DNA from: UBA1930 sp943371535 | GTDB lineage: Bacteria > Bacteroidota > Bacteroidia > Chitinophagales > Chitinophagaceae | Reading direction: 5' to 3' | Assembly: GCA_943371535.1 (NCBI GenBank) | Contig: CALRVE020000002.1 | Span: 1-64,000 of the forward strand | DNA length: 64,000 nucleotides | Shown: positions 9,958 through 19,300 of the stretch, piece by piece | How positions within the stretch are numbered: the stretch's first letter is position 1 | How the letters are laid out: the number at the start of each line of letters is the position of its first letter | Made by a program: the position numbers and the translations under genes | Notes under the pieces: model-generated | What the model saw: only the letters and a program-made list of their open reading frames with translations | The model's database searches: none | What the model was told of the DNA's origin: nothing

Positions 9958-10653
9958 TTAATCTTTCTTCTCTTTTTTCGGATTGGTTAATAAAACCTCA
10001 TCTACTAAACCATAAGCTTTTGCATCAATGGCTTTCATCCAAAAATCTCTGTCGCAATCTTTGGCAACAGTTTCAATGTCTTTACCACTGTGTTCTGAAA
10101 TTACTTCATACAGTTCATGCTTTAAGAGCTTAATTTCTTTAGCAGTGATACCAATATCGGTTGCTTGACCACCAATTGCACCACTTGGTTGATGCAACAT
10201 AATTCTGCTATGCTTTAATGCTGTTCTTTTGCCTTTAACGCCAGCACATAATAAAACTGCACCCATGCTAGCTGCAATGCCTGTACAAATAGTACTCACA
10301 TCGGGGCTAATAAATTGCATGGTATCGTACACACCTAAACCAGCGTAAACACTACCTCCTGGACTGTTAATATACATTTGAATGTCACGGGTTCTATCTA
10401 CACTTTCTAAAAACAACATTTGAGCCGTGATAATATTGGCTACATAATCGTTAATGCCTTCGCCCAAAAAAATAATTCTGTCCATCATTAATCTACTAAA
10501 AACATCCATTTGAGCAATGTTCATTGGACGTTCTTCTATAATGTAAGGCGTTAAATTAGTGGGATTAAAATGGGTTTGATAATTATGTAATGTACTGCTA
10601 CTAATACCTCTATGCTTTACAGCGAACTTGTTAAATTCTTGCTCAATATTCAT
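9958..10653 (-). CDS. clpP: ClpP protease subunit, first copy
   Basis: Canonical ClpP with all catalytic residues: Ser129 (GIAASMGA), His154 (MLHQPSG) and Asp203 (CDRDFW). The MYINSPGG motif is at 93-100. At 231 residues it carries a longer N-terminal segment (about residues 1-38) that is likely a cleaved propeptide. It is closer to housekeeping ClpP than the copy downstream. The first gene of a clpP-clpP pair, followed by clpX. Confidence 0.95.
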   Translation of the reverse strand: MNIEQEFNKFAVKHRGISSSTLHNYQTHFNPTNLTPYIIEERPMNIAQMDVFSRLMMDRIIFLGEGINDYVANIITAQMLFLESVDRTRDIQMYINSPGGSVYAGLGVYDTMQFISPDVSTICTGIAASMGAVLLCAGVKGKRTALKHSRIMLHQPSGAIGGQATDIGITAKEIKLLKHELYEVISEHSGKDIETVAKDCDRDFWMKAIDAKAYGLVDEVLLTNPKKEKKD

Positions 10654-10751
10654 GCTTAAAATTTTGCGTTGAAGATAAGTGTTTTGTTATTTTGAAAAAT
10701 AAGCTGTTCAAATAATATGCAAAGATGTGGTTTGCGACAAAAGGACATGAA

Positions 10752-12242
10752 TTAACTGTTCAACACCCTCCTCATTGCCTCTGCTTTCAATAAACATTCT
10801 TCATATTCACTTTCTGCATGGCTGTTATAGGTTATGCCACCACCTACTTGATAGCTGAGGTATTGGTTTTGTGCATTGTACATTATGCTTCTGATAACTA
10901 CGTTAAAATCAAAATCTTTATTGGGTGCTATGTACCCTACACAACCACTATAAATGCCTCTTTTGGTTTGTTCGTATTGTTCGGTTAACTCCATTACTTT
11001 TTGCTTTGGAGCACCCGTCATACTACCCATAGGAAAAGTGGCTGCTAACACATTTGCAAAATTGGTATGGGGTGCTACAGTTCCACTAATGGTAGAAATC
11101 ATTTGATACACTTGCGGAAATGTATATACTGCAAATAATTCATCTACTTTTACTGATGCTTCGGTACAAATTTTACTAAAATCGTTTCGTACCAAATCTA
11201 CCACCATTACATTCTCAGCTTTGTCTTTACTGCTGTTTTGTAAAGCATTTTTATTGGCTATATCTATTTCGGGATTGTGTACATTTCTTTTAAATGTTCC
11301 CTTGATGGGTTGGGAAATGATTTGTGTACCTTGTTTTTTAATGTATCGTTCGGGGCTTGCACAAAGCAAAAATTTATCCTCCAATTTGTAAAAGCAAGAA
11401 AATGGATTTGGTGAAATTTCAGCTAGTTTTTGATACGTTTCCAACGGATTGATAGTTACATTGGTTGCATAAAACTCCTGACAAAAATTAATTTCGTAAC
11501 AATCTCCTCTTAGAATATGTTTTTTTAATTGCTCAATGGTTTTTAGATAGATTTCTTTGGTTATTCTAGGGGTGATGATGTTCGTTGCTCGTTGCTCGAT
11601 ACTCGATACTCGTTGCTCGTTGCTCGTTTTTCGTTGCTCGTTGTTCGTTGCTCGTTGCTCGATACTCGATACTCGTTGCTCGTTGCTCGTTTTACGTTGC
11701 TCGTTTTTCGTTGTTAATTGTTCACTATCAATTGTCAATTGTTCATTGTTCGTTGTTCGTTGTTCGTTATTAATTATTTGGGGTTGGGGGTTTGGAGTAT
11801 TACTTAATTCCCAATTCTTAATTCCTCTAATTTTCGTAAAAATACTTTCAGGCTTATTTTCTATACAGGTAATCACTACTTCGTTTTTACTTAACTCAAT
11901 CACCGTTTCAGGTTGAAAGAAAAAAAAATCTGGGAACTGAATTCCATCGTGGTGATTAGAGGTTAATCCATGCAATTCATTTTTAAAATCATAGCTTACA
12001 TGACCAAATAACCAATCGTTCTTGGTTTGTTCAAATTGAGTAAAATCTTTGAGTGTATTGGGGGTTGACGTAAAGCTACTAACAGCATTTACCGCCAACA
12101 AACATTCAACACTATTATAGGGTGTTTGATATTGATGGTTGTCTAAAAAACAACAAATGTTGAACTGGTTTGCCCAACTCAACATTTGTTGTTTAAATAC
12201 ACTATAATTATCGATGGCAAATGTTGCCTTTGTTCTATTCAC
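10752..12242 (-). CDS. pabB: Aminodeoxychorismate synthase component I (PabB) with a repeat-coded insert
   Basis: This chorismate-using enzyme makes 4-amino-4-deoxychorismate for folate synthesis. The catalytic half (about residues 225-496) has SQPIKGTFKR, GSMTGAPK and YSGCVGYI. The Lys in PIKGT is the PabB hallmark, where anthranilate synthase has PIAGT. Residues about 159-221 are nine tandem heptads of the form xNEQRxT, encoded by a 7-bp-period DNA repeat (11580-11768). This separates the N-terminal domain from the catalytic domain and is probably a flexible linker. The matching lyase candidate is at 51372-52220. The glutamine amidotransferase partner (PabA) is not adjacent. Confidence 0.92.
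   Translation of the reverse strand: MNRTKATFAIDNYSVFKQQMLSWANQFNICCFLDNHQYQTPYNSVECLLAVNAVSSFTSTPNTLKDFTQFEQTKNDWLFGHVSYDFKNELHGLTSNHHDGIQFPDFFFFQPETVIELSKNEVVITCIENKPESIFTKIRGIKNWELSNTPNPQPQIINNEQRTTNNEQLTIDSEQLTTKNEQRKTSNEQRVSSIEQRATNNEQRKTSNEQRVSSIEQRATNIITPRITKEIYLKTIEQLKKHILRGDCYEINFCQEFYATNVTINPLETYQKLAEISPNPFSCFYKLEDKFLLCASPERYIKKQGTQIISQPIKGTFKRNVHNPEIDIANKNALQNSSKDKAENVMVVDLVRNDFSKICTEASVKVDELFAVYTFPQVYQMISTISGTVAPHTNFANVLAATFPMGSMTGAPKQKVMELTEQYEQTKRGIYSGCVGYIAPNKDFDFNVVIRSIMYNAQNQYLSYQVGGGITYNSHAESEYEECLLKAEAMRRVLNS
11580..11768. repeat. In-frame heptanucleotide repeat inside pabB
   Basis: About 27 units of a 7-bp repeat (variants of CGTTGCT, CGATACT, CGTTTTT). Three units make 21 bp, so the coded peptide also repeats every seven residues. 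Gain or loss of one unit would shift the pabB frame. Confidence 0.9.
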
Positions 12243-12256
12243 ACTATTGATTACAA

Positions 12257-12694
12257 TTAAAAATCATCGTCATCAGAAAAGTCATCTCCACCATCATCAA
12301 ATAAGTCAAACTCTTTAAAGTCTTCATCTACTTTAAAGTCATCGTCATCGCTCGATTTTTTTCCACCTGCTGCTTTACCGCCTTTTGCTTTTGGAATATC
12401 AAATTCGTCAAAATCAGGATCCCAAGCATCTTCTTCTTCGGTTGCTTCCCAATCGTCTTTTTCTTCTACCTCGTCTTCTTCATCATCCTCATCGTCTTCG
12501 TCTTTCGCTTTTTTTGAAGTAGATTTTGAAGCCGTTTTCTTGGTTGGCTTAGTATCAAAATCATCATCGTCTTCTAAATCATCGTCATCTTCTTCTAATT
12601 GTTTTTTACTTTTAGAAGATGGTTTTGCTACACTTTCTTTTGCAGGCACTTTAGGTGTGGAGGATTTTAGATCCTTATCAGATTTTGTTGGCAT
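12257..12694 (-). CDS. Highly charged low-complexity protein
   Basis: This 145-residue protein has a Lys/Ser-rich N-terminal third, then long Asp/Glu runs (EDDDDLEDDDDF, DDEEDEVEEKDD) and an acidic, Phe-spaced end (FDLFDDGG). It has no signal peptide or membrane segment. It lies 14 bp after pabB's start region on the same strand, between purA and pabB. Similar acidic proteins occur near purA in related Bacteroidota. It is likely disordered, perhaps a nucleic-acid or protein-binding tail protein, but no function can be assigned. Confidence 0.7.
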   Translation of the reverse strand: MPTKSDKDLKSSTPKVPAKESVAKPSSKSKKQLEEDDDDLEDDDDFDTKPTKKTASKSTSKKAKDEDDEDDEEDEVEEKDDWEATEEEDAWDPDFDEFDIPKAKGGKAAGGKKSSDDDDFKVDEDFKEFDLFDDGGDDFSDDDDF

Positions 12695-12782
12695 GGTTCT
12701 AATAAGATTTTATATTTTGATGGTGTAAAATTTCAACGCAAAACTTTATCTACCAAATTTTTAAACTAATTTTTTTTATAAC

Positions 12783-14045
12783 TTATAAACTAATCAATTG
12801 TTCACGACCCGGGCCATTGGAAACATATTTTATTGGTGCTCCAATGTATTCGTTAATAAACGCTACATAGGTTGACATATCAGCAGGCAAATCTGCTGCA
12901 TTTTTTAAAACAGAACTATCGCAATTCCAACCTTTAAAAGCTTTATATTGAGGCTCTATGGTAGCTTTACTTATTTGAAATGGCACTTCATTGGTTAGTA
13001 CGCCATCTACTTTATATTCGGTACAAACCTGTAACTCTTCAAAAGCATCTAACACATCGGCTTTGGTCATTACAACTTGTGTAATACCATTAATCATACA
13101 AGTGTATTTTAAGGCAACTAAATCAATCCAACCACATCTTCTTGGGCGGCCTGTTGTTGCTCCAAATTCGCTACCAATTCTTCTTAATTCTTCGCCAGTT
13201 GCATCATTTAATTCTGTAGGAAAAGGACCACCACCCACTCTTGTGCAATATGCTTTGGTAACACCAATTACTTCATTAATTTTTTTAGGGCTAATACCTA
13301 AACCTGTACAAACGCCAGCACTAATAGTGTTAGATGATGTAACAAATGGAAAAGTACCAAAATCAATGTCTAACATACTGCCTTGAGCACCTTCTGCCAA
13401 TACTTTTTTGCCTTCGTCTAACTTTTTGTTAATGAAATATTCTCCATTAACAATATTCAAGGTTTTTAAAAATTCTACTGCTTCAAAAAACTCTGTTTCC
13501 CAAGCCGAAATGTCTTCAGTGAAATTAAAATTATTCAATAAAGTTTGATGCTTGGCTCTTAATTCTTTGTATTGCTTTTCAAAATCGGCACTCAACAAAT
13601 CGCCTACACGTATAGCGTTACGACCAGTTTTATCCATATAAGCTGGACCAATACCTTTTAAAGTACTACCAATTTTGCTATCTCCTTTTTGCATTTCACT
13701 TGCTTTGTCTAAAGCTCTGTGAGATGGTATTATAACATTGGTTTTTTCGGCTATAAATAAATTCAATTTTACATCCACGCCAAAAGATGCAACTACATCG
13801 CATTCTCTTTTTAAAGTTACTGGATCTAATACAACACCATTACCAATTAGGTTTACACAACCTTTATGAAAAATACCAGATGGTATTTGGTGCAACACTA
13901 CTTTTTTCCCTTCTACATATAATGTGTGGCCAGCATTTGGACCACCTTGAAAACGTGCAATTACATCATAGTTGGGAGCAAAGAAATCTACAATTTTTCC
14001 TTTGCCTTCATCGCCCCATTGTAAGCCTAAAAGTACATCAACCAT
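12783..14045 (-). CDS. purA: Adenylosuccinate synthetase
   Basis: PurA joins IMP and aspartate using GTP in AMP synthesis. The P-loop GDEGKGK is at residues 11-17, with GPNAGHT near 37-43. The conserved GTRVGGGPFPTE-type region is seen as CTRVGGGPFPTE, and TTGRPRRCGWID follows. At 420 residues the length is normal. The promoter box at 14065-14072 places the transcript start close to the first codon. It is followed on the same strand by the acidic protein and pabB. Confidence 0.97.
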   Translation of the reverse strand: MVDVLLGLQWGDEGKGKIVDFFAPNYDVIARFQGGPNAGHTLYVEGKKVVLHQIPSGIFHKGCVNLIGNGVVLDPVTLKRECDVVASFGVDVKLNLFIAEKTNVIIPSHRALDKASEMQKGDSKIGSTLKGIGPAYMDKTGRNAIRVGDLLSADFEKQYKELRAKHQTLLNNFNFTEDISAWETEFFEAVEFLKTLNIVNGEYFINKKLDEGKKVLAEGAQGSMLDIDFGTFPFVTSSNTISAGVCTGLGISPKKINEVIGVTKAYCTRVGGGPFPTELNDATGEELRRIGSEFGATTGRPRRCGWIDLVALKYTCMINGITQVVMTKADVLDAFEELQVCTEYKVDGVLTNEVPFQISKATIEPQYKAFKGWNCDSSVLKNAADLPADMSTYVAFINEYIGAPIKYVSNGPGREQLISL

Positions 14046-14064
14046 ATACTGTTTTTATATTGGG

Positions 14065-14072
14065 CAAATGTA
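14065..14072 (-). promoter_or_regulatory. purA: -7 promoter box of purA
   Basis: TACATTTG on the minus strand matches TAnnTTTG and lies 20 bp upstream of the purA start. The -33 region is weak (TTTC). Confidence 0.5.
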
Positions 14073-14139
14073 AGTGTTGAATAATTGGAAACAGAAAAGT
14101 ATTGATAAAATGTGGAGAGAAATACGGTAATTTTTTTTT

Positions 14140-14191
14140 GGTAGTGAACTGTAATACTACTATCAACTTCAGTGGCGTCGCACACTTGTAC
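14140..14191 (+). repeat. 52-bp dispersed repeat, copy 1
   Basis: Intergenic copy between purA and the PKD/T9SS protein. The shared core GCGTCGCACACTTGTAC ends the element, and TACTAT lies about 24 bp before the core. Other copies are at 36083, 41735, 45332, 55944 and 57690. Confidence 0.75.
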
Positions 14192-14254
14192 ACTAAAATA
14201 TAACTCAACTATGCAACTAGCAGTTTAAAGCTTTATTTTACATAGATAATTAAG

Positions 14255-15097
14255 CTATTCTACTACCAAAATTTTTGATACCTGTTGTTCATTTTGCTGA
14301 ACAACTACCGTATAAATACCTTTTGCAAAATGATGGTCAATAGTTACTTTACCATTGATAGCAAATTGTAATGCCTGCTTTTGTAACTTTCCTACAATAT
14401 CAAAAACGCTAACTTGTATTTGTGATGTGTGTGAAAAGTTTTTTAATTCAATATTTATGGTCTTTTTTATTGCAGGATTAGGAAAAATGTAGAAGTTTAA
14501 ACTGCTATTTAAGTTGTTAAATGAAATTACTTTAGAGAATTCATAACTGCCATCTTTATCAACCATTTTCAGCCTGTAATAATTAACACCTTTAGCTAAA
14601 GCAACATCGGTAAATGAATATTTTTTAGTGGCCGAAGGATAAATATTTGTTATTGAACTAAAACTATTTCCGTCTAATGACTTTTGAATAATAAAATAAG
14701 CAAAATTACTCTCTGTAAGGGTATTCCATTCTAACAGTAATTGGTTATTTATTGAAATGGTTTTAAAGTTATCAATTGAAACTGGTGTAACAGTATTGAT
14801 GAATACCATTTTTATGAGCGTATCACTATTGCAATTGTTTGATCCTTTGAACGAATGTTTTACACTATAAAACCCAGGTGAACTGTATACATGTGTTGGG
14901 TTCATTGATGTGCTTGAATTTCCATCTCCAAAATCCCAGCTATAACTCACTATTGAAATTCCGCTTGCAGGTATAGAGTTGTCTGTAAAACTTACTTGAT
15001 TGATGTTTTGGGTATATTGAAAGTTTGTTATACCACACTGAGCATGTAGTTTTAAAATAACACTAAACAAAAAGCTAAAAGTAAATATGAATTTCAT
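14255..15097 (-). CDS. Secreted PKD-domain protein with type IX sorting domain
   Basis: This 280-residue protein has a signal peptide (residues 1-19, ending LHAQ). A PKD domain follows at about 25-95, with YSWDFGDGNSS and THVYSSPGFYSV. A linker domain of immunoglobulin type comes next, and a C-terminal T9SS sorting domain begins FYIFPNP near 200 and ends in the basic-hydrophobic VSKILVVE. It is exported across the outer membrane by T9SS. There is no catalytic domain, so it is probably structural or adhesive. No operon partners are evident. Confidence 0.88.
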   Translation of the reverse strand: MKFIFTFSFLFSVILKLHAQCGITNFQYTQNINQVSFTDNSIPASGISIVSYSWDFGDGNSSTSMNPTHVYSSPGFYSVKHSFKGSNNCNSDTLIKMVFINTVTPVSIDNFKTISINNQLLLEWNTLTESNFAYFIIQKSLDGNSFSSITNIYPSATKKYSFTDVALAKGVNYYRLKMVDKDGSYEFSKVISFNNLNSSLNFYIFPNPAIKKTINIELKNFSHTSQIQVSVFDIVGKLQKQALQFAINGKVTIDHHFAKGIYTVVVQQNEQQVSKILVVE

Positions 15098-15225
15098 AAA
15101 AAATTATAAACCAATAATAGAACTTTTAGATTAAATACATTTACCGTTGAACCATTTAATTAACAAAGCATTGAATTTTGTGCTTCAATAAACGTGTTGC
15201 AAACCTTTTTGCTCATAAAAACAAA

Positions 15226-15245
15226 AAGCCACCTTTCGGCGGCTT
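15226..15245 (-). terminator. Terminator after the DksA-like gene
   Basis: An 8-bp stem (AAGCCGCC / GGTGGCTT with one G-T pair) and a GAAA tetraloop on the minus strand, followed by TTTTGTTTTT. It lies 32 bp past the stop at 15277. Confidence 0.75.
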
Positions 15246-15276
15246 AAAGCTTTATTTAAAAGAGAATATGCATTAT

Positions 15277-16392
15277 TTATTCTCCACTTGGTTTTACTAA
15301 TCCCAACTTAGCTTCTAAGCTTAATGTTGCATGTGGTACTGCACGTAATCTTGCTTTGTCTATTAACTTACCTGTAACTCTGCAAACACCATAGGTTTTA
15401 TTTTCAATACGCATGATGGCTTTTTCTAAATGGTCGATATATGTAATAGTTCTGCTAGCCATTTGACTCAATTGCTCACGTTCCATACTTAAACTTCCAT
15501 CTTCCATGGTCATATAACGACCATCGCCATTATCTCCACCTGCATCATCTTTACGGGTAATTAAACCTTGAAAATAAGCCAATTCTTTTTTGGCTGCATC
15601 CAACTTTTTATTGATGAGATCTCTGAACTCACTCAATTCATTATCGCCATAGCGAATCATGGGTGTATTTGGTTTTGTTTCTTCCACTCTTTTTTCTAAT
15701 GATGTGTAACTTGGATTATAAGGTACACTAGTTTTAATTACTGTTTTTGGAACTTTTACATCTTTTACAGGTTCTTCCTTTTTCTTCATGGGCTTTTGCT
15801 TCATGGGAATAATTGTAGTCGACTTTTCAATTCCACTCACTTTTACCGGAACTTTTGCAGGTTTTAACTGCTTAAACGGCTTAACGGGCTTTGCTATTTT
15901 TTCGGGTTTTTCTGCCACTACTTTTGCTTCTTTAATTTTTGGTTTTGCTTCAACCTTTGGAGGCTTGGCTAATACTTTGGGCTGTTTCACTACTTGTTTA
16001 ACAACAGGTTTTGTTGCTTTTACAGGTGCTGGCTTTGCCTTGGGTTGAGGTTTTACCGGAGCTACTACTTTTTTCACTGGCTTTGCAACAGGTTTTGTTG
16101 CTTTTGCAAGTACTGGCTTTGCCTTGGGTTTAGGCTTAGCTGGATCTGCTGCTTTTTTCACTGGCTTTGCAACAGGTTTTACTGCTTTTGCAGGTGCTGG
16201 CTTTGCCTTAGGTTGGGGCTTAGCTGGAGCTGCTGCTTTTTTCACTGGCTTTGCAACAGGTTTTGCTGCTTTTGCAGGAGCTGGCTTTGCCTTGGGTTGA
16301 GGTTTTGCTTGAGCTGCTGCTTTTTTCACTGGCTTTGCAACAGGTTTTGCTGCTTTTGCCACCTTTTTAGGTGCTGGTTTTTTTGTAGCCAT
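15277..16392 (-). CDS. TraR/DksA-like regulator with a lysine-alanine-proline repeat tail
   Basis: The C-terminal about 125 residues of this 371-residue protein resemble Bacteroidota DksA-like RNA polymerase regulators: a coiled-coil pair (FRDLINKKLDAAKKEL and later) and the segment YGVCRVTGKLI. The four zinc cysteines of E. coli DksA are reduced to one. The N-terminal region is a basic tail: four copies of a 28-residue unit (residues 13-124, KPVAKPVKKA core) plus a partial fifth, matching an 84-bp DNA tandem repeat. Such tails resemble histone H1 and may bind nucleic acid. It is next to ileS with a 5-bp gap, so the two are probably co-transcribed. Confidence 0.85.
   Translation of the reverse strand: MATKKPAPKKVAKAAKPVAKPVKKAAAQAKPQPKAKPAPAKAAKPVAKPVKKAAAPAKPQPKAKPAPAKAVKPVAKPVKKAADPAKPKPKAKPVLAKATKPVAKPVKKVVAPVKPQPKAKPAPVKATKPVVKQVVKQPKVLAKPPKVEAKPKIKEAKVVAEKPEKIAKPVKPFKQLKPAKVPVKVSGIEKSTTIIPMKQKPMKKKEEPVKDVKVPKTVIKTSVPYNPSYTSLEKRVEETKPNTPMIRYGDNELSEFRDLINKKLDAAKKELAYFQGLITRKDDAGGDNGDGRYMTMEDGSLSMEREQLSQMASRTITYIDHLEKAIMRIENKTYGVCRVTGKLIDKARLRAVPHATLSLEAKLGLVKPSGE
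15990..16356. repeat. 84-bp tandem repeat coding the basic tail of the DksA-like protein
   Basis: Four near-identical 84-bp units and a partial fifth. The period is a multiple of three, so copy number can change without breaking the frame. Confidence 0.85.
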
Positions 16393-16397
16393 GAGCT

Positions 16398-19300
16398 TTA
16401 TCCTTTTTTCGTTACTGCTATTTTAAGCAAAATACTATTGACCTCGATCTCAGTGCTTTGTTGCAAAAGCGTTGGCACCCAATCGATAGAATCTGCTAGA
16501 ATTTCGCCGCAAATATAGGTTTTATGTTGGTTCAGAGAATCTTGTATGCTTTGTGGCACACCTTCTTGCTCTAATTGTACGAATATACGGTCTGTTAGTT
16601 CAAAACCATTTTCTTTTCGAATATTTTGTACACGATTAATTAACTCTCTGGCATCTCCCTCACTTTGAAGGGCTGGAGTAATCGTAATATCCAGTGCTAC
16701 AGTGAGTTGTGATTTGCTTGCAACGCTCCAACCAGGAATGTCTTCTGCTGAAATTTCAACATCATCAGTTGACAATTGATAATTGACAGTTGACAATTGT
16801 AAATTAATTGTACCAGTTTGTTCTAACTCGGTTATTTGATGTTGGGTAAAATTGGCTATTTGGGCAGCCGCTTCTTTCATATTTGCACCCAATTTAGCCC
16901 CTAGAGTTTTAAAGTTGGCTTTTATCTTTTTCTTTATAACTCCTTCTGTTTCAGTAATGTATTCTAGTTCTTTTACGTTTACTTCGCTTTTAATTAAGTC
17001 TTCTACTTTTTCCAATTGTGTTTTCATAGTAGGGTTCAACACAGGAATCATTACTTTTTGTAATGGTTGCCTAACCTTAATGTTTACCTTTTTACGAAGC
17101 GATAAAACCAATGAGCAAGTATCTTGTGCCAATTGCATTCTCTCTTCTAAAGCTGCATCTATTGCAAACTCGGTACAAGTTGGAAATGAAACATGGTGAA
17201 CAGAACTTGCATTAAACCTATTGGTTACTGCATTTAAGTTTTGAAAAACCGCATCGGCAAAGAAAGGAGAAATTGGAGCTATTAAACGTACAATAGTTTC
17301 TAAACATTCGTACAAAGTTTGGTAAGCCGATATTTTATCGGCCTCATACTCTCCTTTCCAAAATCTTCTTCTGCACAAACGAACATACCAATTGCTTAAA
17401 TGCTCATCTACAAATTCTTCTACCAAACGGCCGGCAGCAGTTGGCTCATAATCATCCATTGACTCTGTTACTTTCTTAATCAATGTATTTAAAGACGATA
17501 AAATCCAACGGTCAATTTCTGGTCTTTCTTCTAATGGCATGTATGCTTCTTTAAAAGCAAATCCATCTACATTGCTGTATAATGCAAAGAATTGATAGGT
17601 ATTGTACAATGTTCCAAAGAACTTACGTTGTACTTCTTGAATACCGGCAATGTCAAATTTCAAATTATCCCAAGGAGATGCATTAGTAATTAAATACCAA
17701 CGGGTAGCATCGGCACCATATTTTTCAATGGTTTCAAATGGATTGACCACATTGCCCAAACGCTTACTCATTTTGTTGCCATTCTTATCTAACACCAAAC
17801 CATTACTTATCACAGTTTTGTAAGCTCGCCCATCAACTTTATCAGTTGGTAAACCAGCTTTTTCTAATTCTTCAATTACACTCTCTTTTATTAGAGAACC
17901 AATTGCATGTAAAGTATAAAACCAACCACGTGTTTGATCAACACCTTCAGCAATAAAATCTGCTGGATAATTATTGGCAAAAATTTCTTTGTTTTCAAAT
18001 GGAAAATGCCATTGGGCATAAGGCATGGCACCACTGTCGAACCAAACATCTACTAAATCTGGCACACGTTTCATGGGTTTACCAGAAGGTGATGTAAGAA
18101 TGATATGATCTACCTGTGGTTTATGTAAATCTGTTATTTCTTTTATTGGACTATCGGCATGAATTAAACCATTTAATTCAGCAATAGAACCAATACAAAT
18201 TTCTTCTGTGCCATCTTCTGTTTGCCAAATAGGCAATGGCGTTCCCCAATATCTACTTCTGCTCAAATTCCAATCTACCATATTTTCTAACCAATTGCCA
18301 AAACGACCTTCACCAGTAGATTTTGGTTTCCAGTTAATGGTTTTATTCAACTCAACCATTCTATCTTTTAAAGAGGTGGTTTTAATAAACCATGCATCTA
18401 ATGGATAGTACAAAATTGGTTTGTCTGTTCTCCAGCAATGTGGGTAGCTGTGTTCATATTTTTCTACTTTAAAAGCCCTGTTTTCTTTTTTCAGCTTAAC
18501 GCAGATGTCAACATTTACATCTACATACTCTTTTTCGTCTTTATAATTTTTTACATAGCGATTGCTGAATTCGCCCAAACCATCTACAAACTTTCCTGCT
18601 CTATCTACCATGGTTAAAATACCAATATTGTATTTTTTGCCCACACGATAGTCATCTGCACCAAAAGCTGGAGCAGTATGAACAATGCCTGTACCATCTT
18701 CTGTTGTAACAAAATCACCACAAATTACACGGAATGGTTTGGCATCTGGTGTAATGGACTGAATTGCTTCTAATGAATTGGCTTCGTAAGGCAAAAGTTG
18801 TTCGTACTCACAATTTTCAATTTCAGAGCCTTTGAATTCTGCTAATATTTTCCAAGGCAACAGCTTTACGTCGGCATTGTAATTTTCAAAATCACCATTT
18901 TCTCCTTCTTCTTTAAAATACTTGCCTAGCAAGGCTTTTGCAAGAATTACATTCACTGGAAGATTCGTATAAGGGTTGAATGTTTTTACCAAAACATAAT
19001 CAATATTTGGTCCAACAGTCAAACCAAGGTTAGAAGGTAAAGTCCAAGGAGTGGTTGTCCAAGCCATGAAGAAGGCCTCCCTAGATCCCTCCGAAGGAGG
19101 GACTTCAGAACTCGAATTACCTATAGCATCAAATATTTTTTTTGCCCCTGCATGATTGGCATTAGCCCCTCCTTTGGAGGGGTTGGGGAGGCGGAACATC
19201 GCAACAGCACTCGTATCTTTCACATCTTTATAAGTACCTGGTTGGTTTAATTCATGAGAACTTAAACCCGTACCAGCAGCAGGAGAATAAGGTTGAATGC

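Noticed and set aside
11557..11916. Plus-strand frames rich in Cys, Ser and Leu
   Set aside because: Antisense of the heptanucleotide repeat in pabB; the repeat itself makes the pattern.
15788..16518. Plus-strand frames opposite the DksA-like gene
   Set aside because: Antisense of the Lys/Ala/Pro repeats.
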